Position numbers and translations under genes: made by a program. From Toxonevra muliebris (lineage: Eukaryota > Arthropoda > Insecta > Diptera > Pallopteridae), in assembly GCA_963691655.1 (NCBI GenBank), contig OY829326.1, positions 93,241,235-93,305,234 on the forward strand: a DNA stretch of 64,000 nucleotides. The letters run 5' to 3'. Positions 1 to 12,394 of this stretch are shown here, one piece after another (within the stretch, counting starts at the first letter, position 1; each line of letters starts with the position of its first letter). The notes beneath the pieces were generated by a model. That model was given only the letters and a program-made list of their open reading frames with translations, had not been told where the DNA came from and ran no database searches.

Positions 1-1257
1 ATATAAAACATATTTCTTTTGTTACTGCTATTTCATTGGCCATAGCTGTACTTATATATGTATATGTGTATACTCATGCATGCCTGTTTGTCTGTTCATT
101 CTTGTGTTTATCACATCATTTGTTTCTTGTGTTTATTTTGTTCATATCCTTTTGCTTTTATTGCTGTTGGTGTTTTGTATTAAATATATGTATGTATGCG
201 AAATGTAAAAACAAAAGCATACGCCATGCAACAACAGCAACCACAACAGTAAAAATAGCAAATACAATAACAACACGCTTCTACATCAATAACATTTTTT
301 ATTTTCAAAATGTTTCCACATCCAAAGCGTAGTCAGTGCACACACAATATAATCACCTAAGGGTATCATCATATTTCTACTGACTGTGGGTATTTGTATG
401 AATGTATGGGTATGTGTATACGAGTATAAAATGTATATGTATATGTGCAACATTAAATTATGCGGTTTAACGGATCATCAGTTTCAGTTTTAGATTCAGT
501 TTCGAGTCCACAAATTAGCAGATTTAAAAGCTAATTAACGCAGTGTTATTGTTAAAATATTTTGATATCTAAATTCAGGCACTATGGCCTTCGCATTGCC
601 GGTTTGTTGTTGTTTTTTTTTTTTTTTTTTTTTTGAATATTTTACTTACATCAATTTTCATTTCCACTTCGCCTGATTAAAAGCTTAAATATATATATAT
701 TTTTTTTTTGTTTATCTTTGCATTTACATTATTCTAAAAATGATTTTTGGGTTGATGTTGCATACATAAGTTTTTTAACCAAAGGGAATGTAATTAGTTA
801 ATTTTTACATATAGAGAATATTTTATTCAAAAAAAAAAAAAAATGAATACAAATTCATATAAATGGAACATTTAGATATGCATGCATACATAGCAAAAAT
901 TCTAGGCACACTGTTCTGATTAGGTTTTCATCACATTTTTTAAATCTAAGATAGTGGACTTATTTTTCTTTTTAATGATAGAAAAACCATGAGTGGGATC
1001 GGAAGTTCTAGAATTTGGATAAGTGTATTTAGTCAAGGTATTTTTCATCTCTATGAAATAAATAGAAATATTGGCCATCTGACCCATAAGAAAACTCTGG
1101 AAACACAAGTGCTTCAGCACGATGAGTGAAAAATGTCCCTGCTAAATATTTAGATATGAAAATGATTCGAAACACGCATTAAACTTAGTTACAGACCGAT
1201 CGGTAGTGAGGAGGATTTAGTTCCCTTATGAGCTGGTATCATCACCCGAACTAAGTT
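1..1257. other. AT-rich stretch, no gene seen
   Basis: I see only simple-sequence DNA here: ATGTATATGTGTATA-type runs near 50-80 and 390-450, CAACA-rich DNA near 230-280, a long poly(T) at about 608-634 and poly(A) near 829-843. The short open frames have no recognisable motif and look like chance. Confidence 0.6.
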
Positions 1258-1259
1258 TA

Positions 1260-2503
1260 GGTATGTATACGAAAAAACTGGTCGCAGTAAACATGTTGTA
1301 TTAATTCAAATATGACAGTTACAGCAAATATTACTGTTGTTAATTCGTAGAGAATTTTCCGTTTTACATTTCTGCATCATTATTTTTTCTGATTTTTTTT
1401 TACATTATGCAAAATGAGTTCATCAAAATCGAGCACGCGCGATATAATTGTGCGCAAAAATCAAGATTTTCCACATATGTTACATAAAGACATTGCCAAA
1501 AGTTTAAAAATTGCAGAATCTACGGTAACTTTAGTGCTTAAAAACTTTAGTGAACGACTAACTACCGAAAGGAAAACTGGAAGTGGGCGAAAGAAGGGGT
1601 TCATCTCGCAAAGAAAGTGAGAAACTTGTTTCAAAGAAATCCAGGCCTTTCCATCAGAGATGTTGCTAAAAAAGTCCATATGTCACCCGGATATGTTCAA
1701 AAAGTACACAGGGTAAAAAGACTTAAGACGTATAAAGTTCCGCTAGCCCCGAACCGGAATGACAAAAAAAATGCAAAAGCAAAAACTCTCGCACGAAAGC
1801 TGTACGACAAAATTGTACATAATTTTAATTGCATGAACATAAACGCAAAACGTATGTCAAAGCAGACTTTAATCAGCTTCCTGGTCAACTATTTTACACT
1901 TCAAAAAGAGAGGTTATGTTGCGCCTAAATTTAAGCTAAAGAAAGTGGACAAGTTTGCGAAGAAATATTTGGTTATAAAGAGTGCAGTTTTTGTCACTAC
2001 TGGTACAATCAACCAAAAAATTTACGTAGAAGAGTGCTTACAAAAACGTCTACTGCCAATGGCACGTCTTCACAAGGCTCCTGTCCTCTTCTGGTCTGAT
2101 TTAGCAACTTGCCATTACGGCAAAACGGCAATGACGTGGTATAAAGAAAAACGGGTACAAATTGTTCCAAAAGATGCCAATCCCCCAAATGCCCAGAACT
2201 TCGGCCGATAGAAAAATATTGGTCTATAATGAAAAGGAAATTACTGAAAACGAAGCAAATGGTCAAAAATGTGAAACAGCTGCAGAAAAAGTGGACTACT
2301 GTGTCATCTCAAATGTCCCGAAGTGATGTGGAATGTTTAATGGCTGGAGTTAAGTCAAAGTTGCGTACTTTCGCATACGCACCAACCTAATAAATAAAGT
2401 TTTTATTATACCCTTTCAATTGATGTGTGAATTTCTATTTTTGTTTAAAAAATATAATTTTTATAACAAGTTGATGTCGACCAGTTTTTCTTGTATACAT
2501 GCC
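1260..2503 (+). mobile_element. Tc1/mariner-superfamily element, DD37E type, copy A (dead)
   Basis: The ends are inverted repeats. At 1260-1285 the left end reads GGTATGTATACGAAAAAACTGG, and the reverse complement of about 2475-2503 reads GGCATGTATACAAGAAAAACTGG. A TA dinucleotide lies just outside each end, as expected for Tc1/mariner insertion. A degenerate transposase frame fills the interior (1414-2390), followed by an AATAAA at about 2392. The ends differ from those of the related element at 25783-27067, so the two are different subfamilies. Exact ends are uncertain by one or two bases because the arms differ by an indel. Confidence 0.75.
1414..2390 (+). pseudogene. DD37E Tc1/mariner transposase, frameshifted
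   Basis: An intact version would be a cut-and-paste transposase with an N-terminal paired-type helix-turn-helix domain and a DDE catalytic core. The N-terminal part (1414-1620) carries the first HTH. The frame then shifts to 1617-1928 (second HTH, ending in a basic KLYDKIV stretch), returns at 1945-2211, and shifts again near 2188 to finish at 2390. The second catalytic Asp is visible in FWSDLATCHY. After the last shift comes RPIEKYW, whose Glu sits 37 residues beyond that Asp, the DD37E signature. The region expected to hold the first catalytic Asp reads differently, and a WQAICSCG-type block present in the 26-kb relative is missing. At least three frame changes make it non-functional. ATG at 1414 is the natural start and matches the start of the related copy. 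Confidence 0.8.
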
Positions 2504-3600
2504 TTACTTGAAATTCACTTCGAATTTTCGAAATATAGCTCATGTTACCATCCATTAAGAGAAACCAGATCTACGGAGATTGCTTTATATCTGCTAACAA
2601 ATTTCATTCAATTGCTTTCACGACACTATCAAGAGAACGCTCAATATATAAGTGGTACAAACAAAGTTATCTTGATGCTCCATACCTTGGGTAATGACAT
2701 CGGAAACCAATGTAGGTCCAACATCATTAAAACTCAGTCTTGAGACAAAAATATGTGGTTCTTATTTTTCTTAACCCTTTCATGCCCGATGTTGTAATTA
2801 AGTAACATTTACTTTGATGTTGCATAAAATTGGTGTTTAGCAAATTTTACTAGTAATAACAAATGCATTCAGTTGGTTTAGGTATTCTTCACGTTTCCTG
2901 GTTGCCGCAGTCAAGTCAAAAACCTAAAATACAAAATTCAAAAAAATACTTTAAACTATTACTAAGCAAACATTTTTTTATAAAATATGTTTATAAAAGT
3001 CAAGAGAATATGAAAATAGAAAGATTGGGGGAAAAAGGGTTATCCAATGGGCGTCTACAGCTCCATAGCTTTCATAAAGGACAAACAAGCATATTCAGAG
3101 ATATGATATTTTGTGTCTCAAGTAACCATTTTTTCTGCATAAAATCCTTCTACCAATCTCTGTTAAAATTCGGGCATGAAAGAGTTAATAGTCGCTCACA
3201 GAGGGCGTTCCTCCAAAAATGGAGTGCTTATAGTTTTCGGTCATTGCATATATCTCACTAAGACCTTTTTTCTTTATGGCTTGGCTGTCACTAACTACTA
3301 GTGTCTGAGCTAACGTTCGGGTTTGTAGTAAGTCCAGTTCGATCAAAAATCACTCGTTCATGTTTGGTTTTTTCTGGAGTGGATTCCTGCAGCTGGTGGT
3401 TCACCAAAGGGTATCTCCAACTCGTCTCTATCACTGCTAAATCTCAGGCTGTAAAATACTATATGCTGCGCATTCATTCTGTATCCTTACGCTTTTCTCC
3501 TTTTTGGTTGTATTCGATGCTTTTCGGTGAAACCCATTATATAACCGCTTCATTTCCTTGCATGCAATTCAATGGACGATTTGTTGGCAAATCGAAGACA
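2504..3600. other. No gene recognised
   Basis: AT-rich DNA with short open frames on both strands and no convincing motif. It may include decayed LINE sequence continuing from the minus-strand fragment at 3640-3800, but I cannot show that. Confidence 0.4.
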
Positions 3601-3639
3601 GTGCGATAAACGTTGTCCAGCTTCAGAGCATTTATCCTG

Positions 3640-3800
3640 AGAGCCTCGCAAATATCTTTTTGGTGTGTCTTTTTGCAGAGTCACGATTGATTGCGCTGTT
3701 CCCTTGCGCTGCCTTTCCATTAGCAGCTTTTATATGTTCCTTGAATGCCATTTTGGAGTCTATGAATACCCTTAGGTTTTTATCTTCTTTATTAAGAAAT
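3640..3800 (-). pseudogene. Non-LTR retrotransposon RT remnant (thumb region)
   Basis: Read on the minus strand, 3791 down to about 3690 gives KEDKNLRVFIDSKMAFKEHI followed by KAANGKAA. That has the shape of the LINE segment just after the RT catalytic motif (YLGVxxDxxLxFxxHI..A..KA). No start, catalytic motif or downstream RNase H is readable, and stops interrupt the frame on both sides. It is a short decayed scrap; the clade cannot be told. Confidence 0.4.
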
Positions 3801-3810
3801 ATTAAGTGAT

Positions 3811-6284
3811 TGAAGGGCTGAATGATTACTTCTTATTGTGTCTTCGTGCCAGAAAATTAGTGCCTAGTTCTTTCTTCGTTCTCATAGTTTAGGAGCTGAA
3901 TGGTAGATCATTTAGCATTATTCACAAACATGAATATGCGATCTATATTTTCATCTCGTTCTTCTCTATATATTCGGATATGCTTACGTATAACATTTAA
4001 GAACAACCAATTAAATTCAAAAAATATTATAAAAACAACCAATACTGACTGCATCCGTACCTTAGACTCAGAATGTTCAAATTCAGGCAAATGCAATCCC
4101 AATTTTTCAATTTTACCCTTACCCTATTTTATATCTCTATCAATAACCGAAAAGCAAAGCTTTTTAAAGTACCTAAGTTTTATTAATAATAAAAAGTTTT
4201 GACCTCAATACCTTAAAGCTCAAAAAAGTCTCAATTCATGATTTATTTAGACTTGTTAAGACTTTGTATTCTACTTCTTAGCAAATCCAATAATATGTAC
4301 GTACAGTACGTGACAAAAACAATCTAATTGTCATTAAAAAAACAAAAAAACAAAAATACTTAAAAAGCAAAAAATAAAAATATGAATAAAAATAAAACTC
4401 TCGCATTAAAAACTTAAACTCAAGAATTGCGAAGGATATTTTTCAAAATCACGTATTATATAAAGCTTAAGCTTTTTTCAAGAAAATTTCAAGAACAACA
4501 ACAATAGCTATGAAATAAATATCATAAAGTTTCACCTATTCCATATTGAAGTATTGAAAGAAAGAAGCTATTATGCATGCAGGTGTCATATATTTGACGC
4601 ATCTTACGGAAAATGGAAATAAGCTTAGCTGCCAACACAAAAACCGAAAAACAATCCGGACAGGATTATCTATAAACTCGTTGAATTTAAATTAGGAATA
4701 TCAACACGAGCGCTAACCAACCAACCAACTAACCATGCAATACCATCATGCGCCCTTCCTCTTCCTCGGCACACTTAACTTTTAGCTACTTTACTACTTA
4801 ATGTCCCTCTCTCTCATTTTAAGTGCCAACAGCATATGCTTACCTGCAAAGCAAAAAATAAAAAATTATCACTCGCTTACGCTGAGAAATTTTTATGACA
4901 TAAAAACGAGGCATACTTTTAGGCGGCATACGACTTTCGAAGCTGAAAAAAAATAAGAGAAAAGAAATTTTAATGCGACATTTCTGTGGAAAATTGCTTC
5001 CTTTCTCTAAAATTTACAAGCATGTGTGTGTTCAGACTCGTGTACTTTCCTTATGGTCGTATATGTGAATTTATATTTATGTGTGAGTGTCTGAATGTAC
5101 ATATGTGGTTTTATGCATGTATGAGCATAAATGTTTGCCAGGCACGATTTTAAGGTTGCATTTAAGTTTATATACACATGTACAAATGTCGGTGCACATG
5201 TATGTGCGCGTATTTCATTTGTGTGTGTACATGTGTGTGTGTTCATATTACAAGAAATTGCATTTCTCCAGCAGTTTCACATTTATTGGCTAAAGAGTTG
5301 ATAAAAGAGTTGAAAATTTGCATGTAAACACACACACATGCACTGAGTGTAATTGTGTGCGTGCAAAATATAATAATGAACTAAAATTGCAAATATTATT
5401 CTAAAACAAACAAAAAATTGTGAATATAAAATAAAACCTTGTTTGAAAAACGTGTAAATTTAATGCAAATAACCTAAGTCCCAGTAGAAAAGAATAACCG
5501 CATGTAAATATAGCATTAAAAATTCTGTTACAGTAATTCTGCAAATGCCTGAGCCTTCATGAAAAATAAGTACCAATGCATTACTTTGTTGCAACAATGG
5601 AAGAAACTAAAAAGAATAGTATGTACATGTCAACATTTTATTTGTATGGGGCACATTGATTTATTGAGAAGAATGTGGCTATGTAAGGTATAATCTTCAA
5701 CTTGGCCATGCAAATGTTCCGCCCTAATGAGTGCAATTTACAAATGAAGCTCTAATTTGGCAAGAGTCAGATTGCTTAAGTTGCAGTTACATTAAAGCGT
5801 CAACTTCATGTAGGTCAGAACTTTTTTAATTTACTGATTCACATGCATGATAACCAGCAGTCAAAAGATGTCGCCCTTGAAAAATGCAGAGAATTACAAA
5901 CCCATGTATGTGTACGTAGTGCAAGATAACCTAATAAATTTTCACAGTCTTAAACCACTCAAGCGAATTGATTAAATCACTGAAGGAAAAATCATTGAAT
6001 GAAGTTTAAGCATTAGGTCTCCCTGGCATTTGCTGGAAGCGGATCTAGTTCGAATCTCTTTTCGGGCTGAAGAAAGAACCTGTAATTTTAGCTAAACATG
6101 CTGGAAAACAACTTTAGATATAGTAATTTTACCATTTAGTATTCTTTAGAATCTCAAAATTGATCAAATATAATTTCATTTTCGCGGCTTCGGTATGGGA
6201 GCAGTCCTTTAGAGTAGATATTTAAGAAAAACTCTTCGTACTCCGGATATTGAATTCAAGATTGAATACATTTAGCAAAACAAA
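3811..6284. other. AT-rich intergenic/intronic DNA with TG/CA microsatellites
   Basis: Nothing gene-like is visible in 2.5 kb. Between about 5007 and 5360 there is a long run of TGTGTG/CATGTA-type sequence that creates spurious Cys/His/Tyr-rich open frames on both strands. An AAAAACAAAAA-rich segment lies at 4335-4400. Confidence 0.6.
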
Positions 6285-6698
6285 TTACAATTCGATTTGA
6301 AAGAAAGAAAGTTTGTATCTATTTAGAACCATAGATCTAAATCTTAAGCTATTAACAATGTAGAGATATAACATTTTTAATGTATAAACATCAACACGCT
6401 TAGCAATCAAAATCGGATCGTCAGCAAATATGGCCAGCAAGTTTTTAAGGTATTGTTCCCAAACTGCAGAATATATTTGACACTCAAAAAGGAAGTGGAC
6501 AAGGTTTTCAATTTTTGATGTATTACAAACCGCACATAAATTATTTTGATCTATTTTGTGAATTTCACTCTTTATGCAAAAACGTAATATATACTTGGAA
6601 GATAAACTAAATTGTGCAAATAGTTTGACCATGTAAAAATGACTGCTATCCTTTAGGTTAGGTTTAGTATAAACGGCTACCTGCAGCTCCCAGCACAC
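6285..6698 (-). pseudogene. Non-LTR retrotransposon C-terminal tail, fragment
   Basis: The minus-strand frame contains CAVCNTSKIENLVHFLFEC, a C-X2-C-X9-H-X4-C zinc-binding pattern followed by a Tyr/Trp-rich helix (IYSAVWEQYL). This resembles the cysteine-rich region near the C-terminus of many insect LINE ORF2 proteins. There is no RT or endonuclease motif nearby, so it would be an isolated 3' scrap. The frame is open for 137 codons, which is more than expected by chance here. Assignment rests only on the zinc pattern. Confidence 0.4.
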
Positions 6699-6837
6699 TT
6701 AGACCAATAAAAGCCTATTGCGATACCATGTGAAAGAAACTGTCATTATTCCTCTTCTTCAGGCTATCTGAACCAGCCAGTGCTTTTTAAGAAACTTAAT
6801 AAATGCCTAATCTGAGTATCGATCAAGTTTTTTGATT

Positions 6838-7190
6838 TGATAACATATCTACTCGGGGCTGAAGGAAAATTTATAGTAGAGTGAACTGATAGAAATTAAA
6901 ATCAAATGTCACGTCGGTGTCGTGTGTATGTGTGAGTTTTCTAAGTGTGTGTTCTTTTATATATTTCACTTCAAGCTCAAAAGTATGCAACACATAATTT
7001 CTATATCAAAAATGGTTGTAGAATACACTTACATATCAATGGAATAGGAGAATATATCAAAAATTCTTTTTATTTATTGTATTGTTTTATGTATTGCTTT
7101 AGCTTATAGTTTATTCTTTCCGAATTGAAAATGTAAAATGTTTTGTGCAAAAAGCTAAGAAACTTCCTTGAAAAGAGAAAATGATAAATT
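6838..7190 (+). repeat. Dispersed repeat family R1x, fullest copy
   Basis: From CTACTCGGGGCTGAAGGAAA near 6850 to AAAGCTAAGAAACTTCCTTG near 7150, this stretch matches two separated blocks at 13335-13418 and 15095-15255, and its middle matches 12961-13062 in reverse. It has no coding capacity that I can see. Its ends and superfamily are unclear; a non-autonomous transposon or an LTR fragment are both possible. Confidence 0.6.
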
Positions 7191-8232
7191 TAAAAAACCC
7201 ACGGTTATACTTTCTGGAACGTAAAAACGAAAATTTTTATAATGAAGTAAACAAAAACTCGTAAAGTATGTTATGACATCATGTGACGAGTGCAGAAGAG
7301 GCTCATTTTAGTTTTTACTTCTTTCATAGGTGAATCGGAGCTGAGAATTCACATGAAAGATGAATTACAATAGAAAGTATTTCTCATTTAAGGTTTTCGG
7401 GTTCCCTGAAGATCAAAATCATCCAGGACTAATTTGAAACAATTATAATTTTTACTTTTCAGGGTAAATTATTCAGTAAAAAAATTCCAAAAAAGAAATT
7501 TAGTATTTCTTGAAAAGGTTGTATTTAAGTAGTTTTAGCCTTCAGTGAACCCCACTCCTTTTTAATGGAAAATATTTTTCTCGAAGACCTTTCGAAAAAC
7601 TTAGCGACCGGTTACCCAATATGTTTATATATCGGATAAGCAGTAATGGGTTTACACCCGGGTATTTACCAAGCCGAGGGTAAATAGCAATTTTTTTTTA
7701 TGTGCAAACATTTTAGCTCACGGTATGGGCAAAATTTCAAATGTGTAAAATGTAAGAATAACTGTATCGTAAGATGTAAGATAACTGTAATGTTCAGTTC
7801 CTCTCTCGCTCACACTACTGCGCGGCATGACTTTGCTACTCTAACCAACAAAGAGAAGAGAAGAAGAGAGGGAGAAATTAAACTACGAGCGGAGTTTGTT
7901 TGTTTATGTTTCGATCAATTTACTCACTCATATGTGTACATACGAAAACAAAATGTGTGTGTACATTTATTCGTGGCAGAATTATTAGTTGGTGTTAAAC
8001 GTGTGGAGATCGACATACCATACAATCAGAGAAGTCGCCGTAGCAAACACAAGCGTTTGATAGGTTTTGAATTCGGTTAGATAGATTGGATTAAAATTAA
8101 ATATTTTTCAAAATATAAAAACAATACAAAATGATAATAATAAAGAATCTAGATTTCAATAAATGTATAAACAAAATGTAGTGATAATGATAGCAAACCA
8201 CGGCATTATAAAAATTTTGCTTTGTACATTAA

Positions 8233-8438
8233 CCTTAGAAAGGCAACACTTTTTTATCTATGTAAATAACAAAAATGTTAAACAGAAAAAATCAAACTTA
8301 TTTATTATAAAATCACTTATTTACTTCTAAGAAAATACATTGTTTCTTATTTTTATTAAAAGCAGTTAAGGCAAATCTCTGTGCTGGTGCTTTTAAAAAG
8401 TAGTGGGGTGACTGGTCACCCCTGTTGCTTTTCTAAGG
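8233..8438. mobile_element. piggyBac-type MITE, 206 bp
   Basis: TTAA at 8229-8232 and TTAA at 8439-8442 bracket an element starting CCTTAGAAAGGCAACA and ending in its near-complement TGTTGCTTTTCTAAGG. The TTAA target duplication and a CCYTAGAAAG-like terminus are hallmarks of piggyBac elements. The right subterminal part contains a near-perfect palindrome GGGGTGACTGGTCACCCC. There is no coding capacity. It lies inside the hAT element. Confidence 0.8.
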
Positions 8439-8457
8439 TTAAATGCGGAAAGCACTT

Positions 8458-8517
8458 ATCGTCGCCTGAGAATTGATTTGGCGTATGTGTGTACAAATTC
8501 ATATACCTATACGACGT
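8458..8517. mobile_element. Palindromic mini-element, copy 1 (right arm truncated)
   Basis: The sequence TCGTCGCCTGAGAATTGATT and what follows matches the left arm and centre of the palindromes at 29256-29345 and 38488-38571. After TATACCTATACG the expected right arm is missing. Sequence resumes at ACG, as if a deletion joined two short CG-containing repeats. Confidence 0.7.
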
Positions 8518-9767
8518 TATGTAAAATTTTCAAATCTAATAAAATTTCAAATCCACAAGAAGAAAAACTTAAAGCGCGGAAAAAAAGATGCAATTGCAGT
8601 TGCGTATATGCGAGCATATCGTGACCGATGCAGTGAGTAAAAGAAAAATGATTCAACTACAACATATTAGCCCTATTCACGATTTGGTGGAAATGCAAAA
8701 TATTTCTGTTATCACAACAACAAATACATACGATATGGAACAAAAATTTGCATTTGCATTGATGCAAGGCCATTTGCAATTTATAGTGAATTGGGCTATT
8801 ACATAAATGTATATAAAAGATAATGATATCTAATTAATTTTTAAGTTTATAAAAGAATTCTTTTAATTTGAATTAATTACCTAAGCATATAGATTATACA
8901 TCAAATCCCTATAAATGGATATACATATGTGAGCTTATGTATATGGCATTCAGTTGGTTTAACTGTTTACACATCAAATATCTTGCGTGCCTTGCACGCA
9001 TCCATTGTTTTTTCTTATTGGGTATTTATTTGGGTATTTAAGGAAAACGCATCATCTTTCACGCAAATTATGGTAAAATTGTTTTCTAGATCACTTTGTA
9101 ATATGGTGAGTAGCTAACTAACTGATTGACGAAAGCAAACTGGAAATATACTTTGCATTTTAGGATATATAAAATAAGTTACAAATGACGTTGGCATCAA
9201 TATCGATTTTAAACGATGAAGACAAATATTCACTCTCATCCTCCTTTGATAACACTGTGCAACAGCCAAAATCGGTCTGGCGATTTGACATGTAGTCTAA
9301 AATCTGAAGACCATATTGCTCCATCACGTCAGGTTTTCGAGATAACGGTACATGAAATAATGAAAATGGCTTTATTAAGACTGTACCAGGTCATTCTTAA
9401 TATATATTTTATCGGTTTTGGTATCTATGGAAAAATTGTTTAGTGAAAAAAAACACTGTTTTTATAAACATAATAATCCTCCATCTAAGCTCCAAACCCC
9501 AAATTTTAGAAGTTTCTTAAGTACAACTTGGAACAATATTGCAAACATGCTAAATGAATTATAAAAGTATTATAAGAAAAGTTTGATTATCAAAAAGTAT
9601 GAAGGGTCTTAGAACATAAAAACACCCTCCACCCCCTTATTCTTGGAAAAATGAAATGTTGTATAGCAGAGTTTATACCCACGATTTGGGTAAATACCCC
9701 AGTTTCTACCCAATTTACCGGTATTTACCTATTGGGTATTTACCCAAGTCCCATCTCTTCGGATAAG

Positions 9768-12390
9768 GGAATCATATGACATCCCAAAGGGTGCGTAAGC
9801 GAGGATGGTGATGTGCTACTGTCTGCGTAATTTAATTCCTATTTTTCATGATAAACATGAAACAAGCAAAATTCGAAATTTTTTATATTGGTCTCGCAAA
9901 TACCAAAATGATGGATTTTGGGCCTCCAAGCGAGGATCTCAAACGCGATAAAGATAATCTGAGTACAAAGTAAGAATCAGCGACCCCGAATTACTCTCAA
10001 AAAGTGATTCATTCACAGGTGTCAATTTATGCACAGTACTACTTTTGGATTATTACCGTTTATTTTCTGGCAATGAGCACATTTCAACTCTAAGAACTGA
10101 AATTTCCAGTTATTTGTTTATAAATGAGGATCTACATCGCCGCAGAAATTTTCCAAATCTTTTGATTTTATATCTAATAGGTTGGGCTGTACGATGGTGA
10201 GTGGACAGTCTGCCCAGGCGTAAAGTTATGGCGTACTGTTTATGATCTGGACATAAAAATCTACACATTTTCTTTTACATATAATTGTTGAAAATAAATT
10301 ATATTTATAAGTACAATTTAAGCTGCCACTTTTATTAAAAAATTATATTACGCTCATACATACACACACGCACAATATCACTACTGCACGCACATCTTCC
10401 ACACACATTTAAGTGCTTTTTACATTCCTACGAATGTATGCATTGTCTTAGTATGTGTTAGTGTATGCGAGTGTGCATAAGTATATAGCTAATTTAGAAA
10501 TTTATGTAAATGTATAGCGCGCCCTTGTGTCAATTTGCATCGTAAATTGTAATTATGTATTTTTGGGCAATACAGTAATAAAGCGCGTACTAAGCGTAAA
10601 ATCCAAATAAACCCAACGATGATGACAACAAGTAAGCAAGCAACCAACCAACCAACCAAGCAAACGCTTCGTGTAAGAGTCAAGAGTGCGCCAACACACA
10701 AGCAGACAACGTGTAAATATTTCACGCGTGCTAACTCAATGTTCAGCTCCTTCTTCTGCTTCTCCTGCTCCTCATCATGATCTTTATCGAGCCACTTCAC
10801 TTCACTTCATGGTCCTTAAGTTTAACCTACTTTAAGATTATGATTTGGGTTTATGTCATACATATATACATATCTTACTACTCCACATACTCACACAAAC
10901 ACAATCTTCCTCACTCATTCTTTATACCCATACACGCTCATATGAGCATTAAAGACGCTAAAAATGGCGCTTAAAGGTATCGTTTGAATTTTTCTTGTAT
11001 CTTAAAAATGCCAACTAAAGTAGCAGCGACATCTACTGAAAAGTATGCGACAGTATGTGTGTGTGTGTGTGAGTGAATGTTTTTGTTACTAATATAGAAC
11101 AGGAGCCCGTTTAGTTATGCAGTATTTTATATGAGCGCATTAAAAGATTGCGCATTTCTCAGCTAACTCCAATGCGAATGAAAACGTATCCCTATATACA
11201 TAAACGGTGACAACAACACAACTACGATGAAGTATATATGAACTCCTTCTACTACTGCATACTATGTACTCTCGACTCAACTCGACGACTACTCTCTCAA
11301 TATATACAATATGTATGGACTACTCGCAGTTCTCTGTTGGTAGGTAACTGCATGTGGAAGGTACTTAAAAGCAAATAACAAGGTACTTTAAACGCACGTA
11401 AACTTTATGATCCTTAAATAATTTCCCTAATGTATTGTGCACATTTAAGGATTTCTTTCTTAGTCGTCGTCGTCGTCATCGTTGTTTTGTTTTTATTTAA
11501 GTAAAAACAGTAGTTTTCAATTATGTTATCCGACGAAAGCTTAAGGTGAGGCTGGCTTGACTGCATGACTGTATGCCTCGTCGTCGTCGTCATCGCCATC
11601 ATCGTAAAGCAGGATTTGCTAAATGAAGGTAGTGTATCCTTATACCTACCTATGTAAGTACATAAATAAATGCTTTTGGGATATTTTGTTTTACTGCTTG
11701 CTACTGCACACATACACAAAGGAATACGGTCGTTGGTCCACTTATTGATATTAAATACGTCTTAAAAATAATTTAGTAGAAATGTAAAATAAATTGCCAA
11801 GAAATTAAAATACATTTATCATTTTAAGTGCGTACTAAATTAATTTGCATTTCAGATAATGTACAGACAATGTACAATGTGCATTGAGAAATACGAGTAG
11901 TTTTTTTTTTTTTGGAAGGAGACTGATGAAAAAAAAAAAGAACTATTTCTTTTCAGCCACTGTTATTGAATGCACTCGTAACTGCAATTTTAAATTCAAA
12001 ATTGCTGTGACTGAAATGACACTTATACATAGAAAAGATTAGAAAGCCCGTATGGCACTTCACACTTAATAAAAACCTTTTTGAAGTTACTTGTAAAAAA
12101 TAAAGTAATCATTTTTCATTGCTCTTTATATTTGTTATGTATCGAAAAGATAACTTTTTCATTATCAGAGACATTTTTGATTGCTGTTTCATTTTCATTT
12201 GCTGATCACGATTACGAATCACAGAGTCTAGGTATACCTTAAACGTAGAATACTTTAATTATTCACTACTTTTGCTTTAACTTCTGCTCTTTAGAAAACA
12301 GGAATAAGCCAGCAAGTCGTTTCGTGGATAAAAATCTTGCTTTTTAAACGCTTTAAGAGGTATACTACTCTCTAGACCCATTGCTGGTCA
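9768..12390. other. No gene recognised; microsatellite-rich
   Basis: The segment holds CA/TG runs (10365-10400, 11049-11071), ACCAACCAACC-type repeats near 10640, and GTCGTCGTCGTC triplets near 11463-11480 and 11577-11593. Short open frames at 10489-10800 and 11414-11719 arise from these repeats. I see no motif of a real protein. Confidence 0.6.
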
Positions 12391-12394
12391 CCTT

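Larger units (their letters stand above)
7641..9759. mobile_element. Non-autonomous hAT-type element, 2.1 kb
   Basis: The outer ends are CAGTAATGGG at 7641 and the reverse complement of CCCATCTCTT ending at 9759 (AAGAGATGGG). An exact 8-bp direct repeat, CGGATAAG, flanks them at 7633-7640 and 9760-9767, the target duplication length of the hAT superfamily. Just inside both ends are repeated GGGTATTTACC/GGTAAATACCC motifs (about 7660, 9685, 9719, 9735), like subterminal transposase-binding repeats. The interior has open frames at 7700-8080 and 8588-8806, but neither shows a hAT transposase motif, so it probably moved using a transposase made elsewhere. Two smaller elements are nested inside. 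Confidence 0.75.

Noticed and set aside
36..332. Open frame of 98 codons
   Set aside because: Made of TATATG/ACAACA-type simple sequence; Cys/Phe/Leu and Asn/Thr runs only, no motif.
5007..5293. Two opposite-strand frames rich in His, Thr, Cys and Tyr
   Set aside because: Both are readings of the same TGTG/CATG microsatellite.
6030..6065. Box-B-like TCTAGTTCGAATCTC
   Set aside because: No A box at the right spacing and no tRNA fold.
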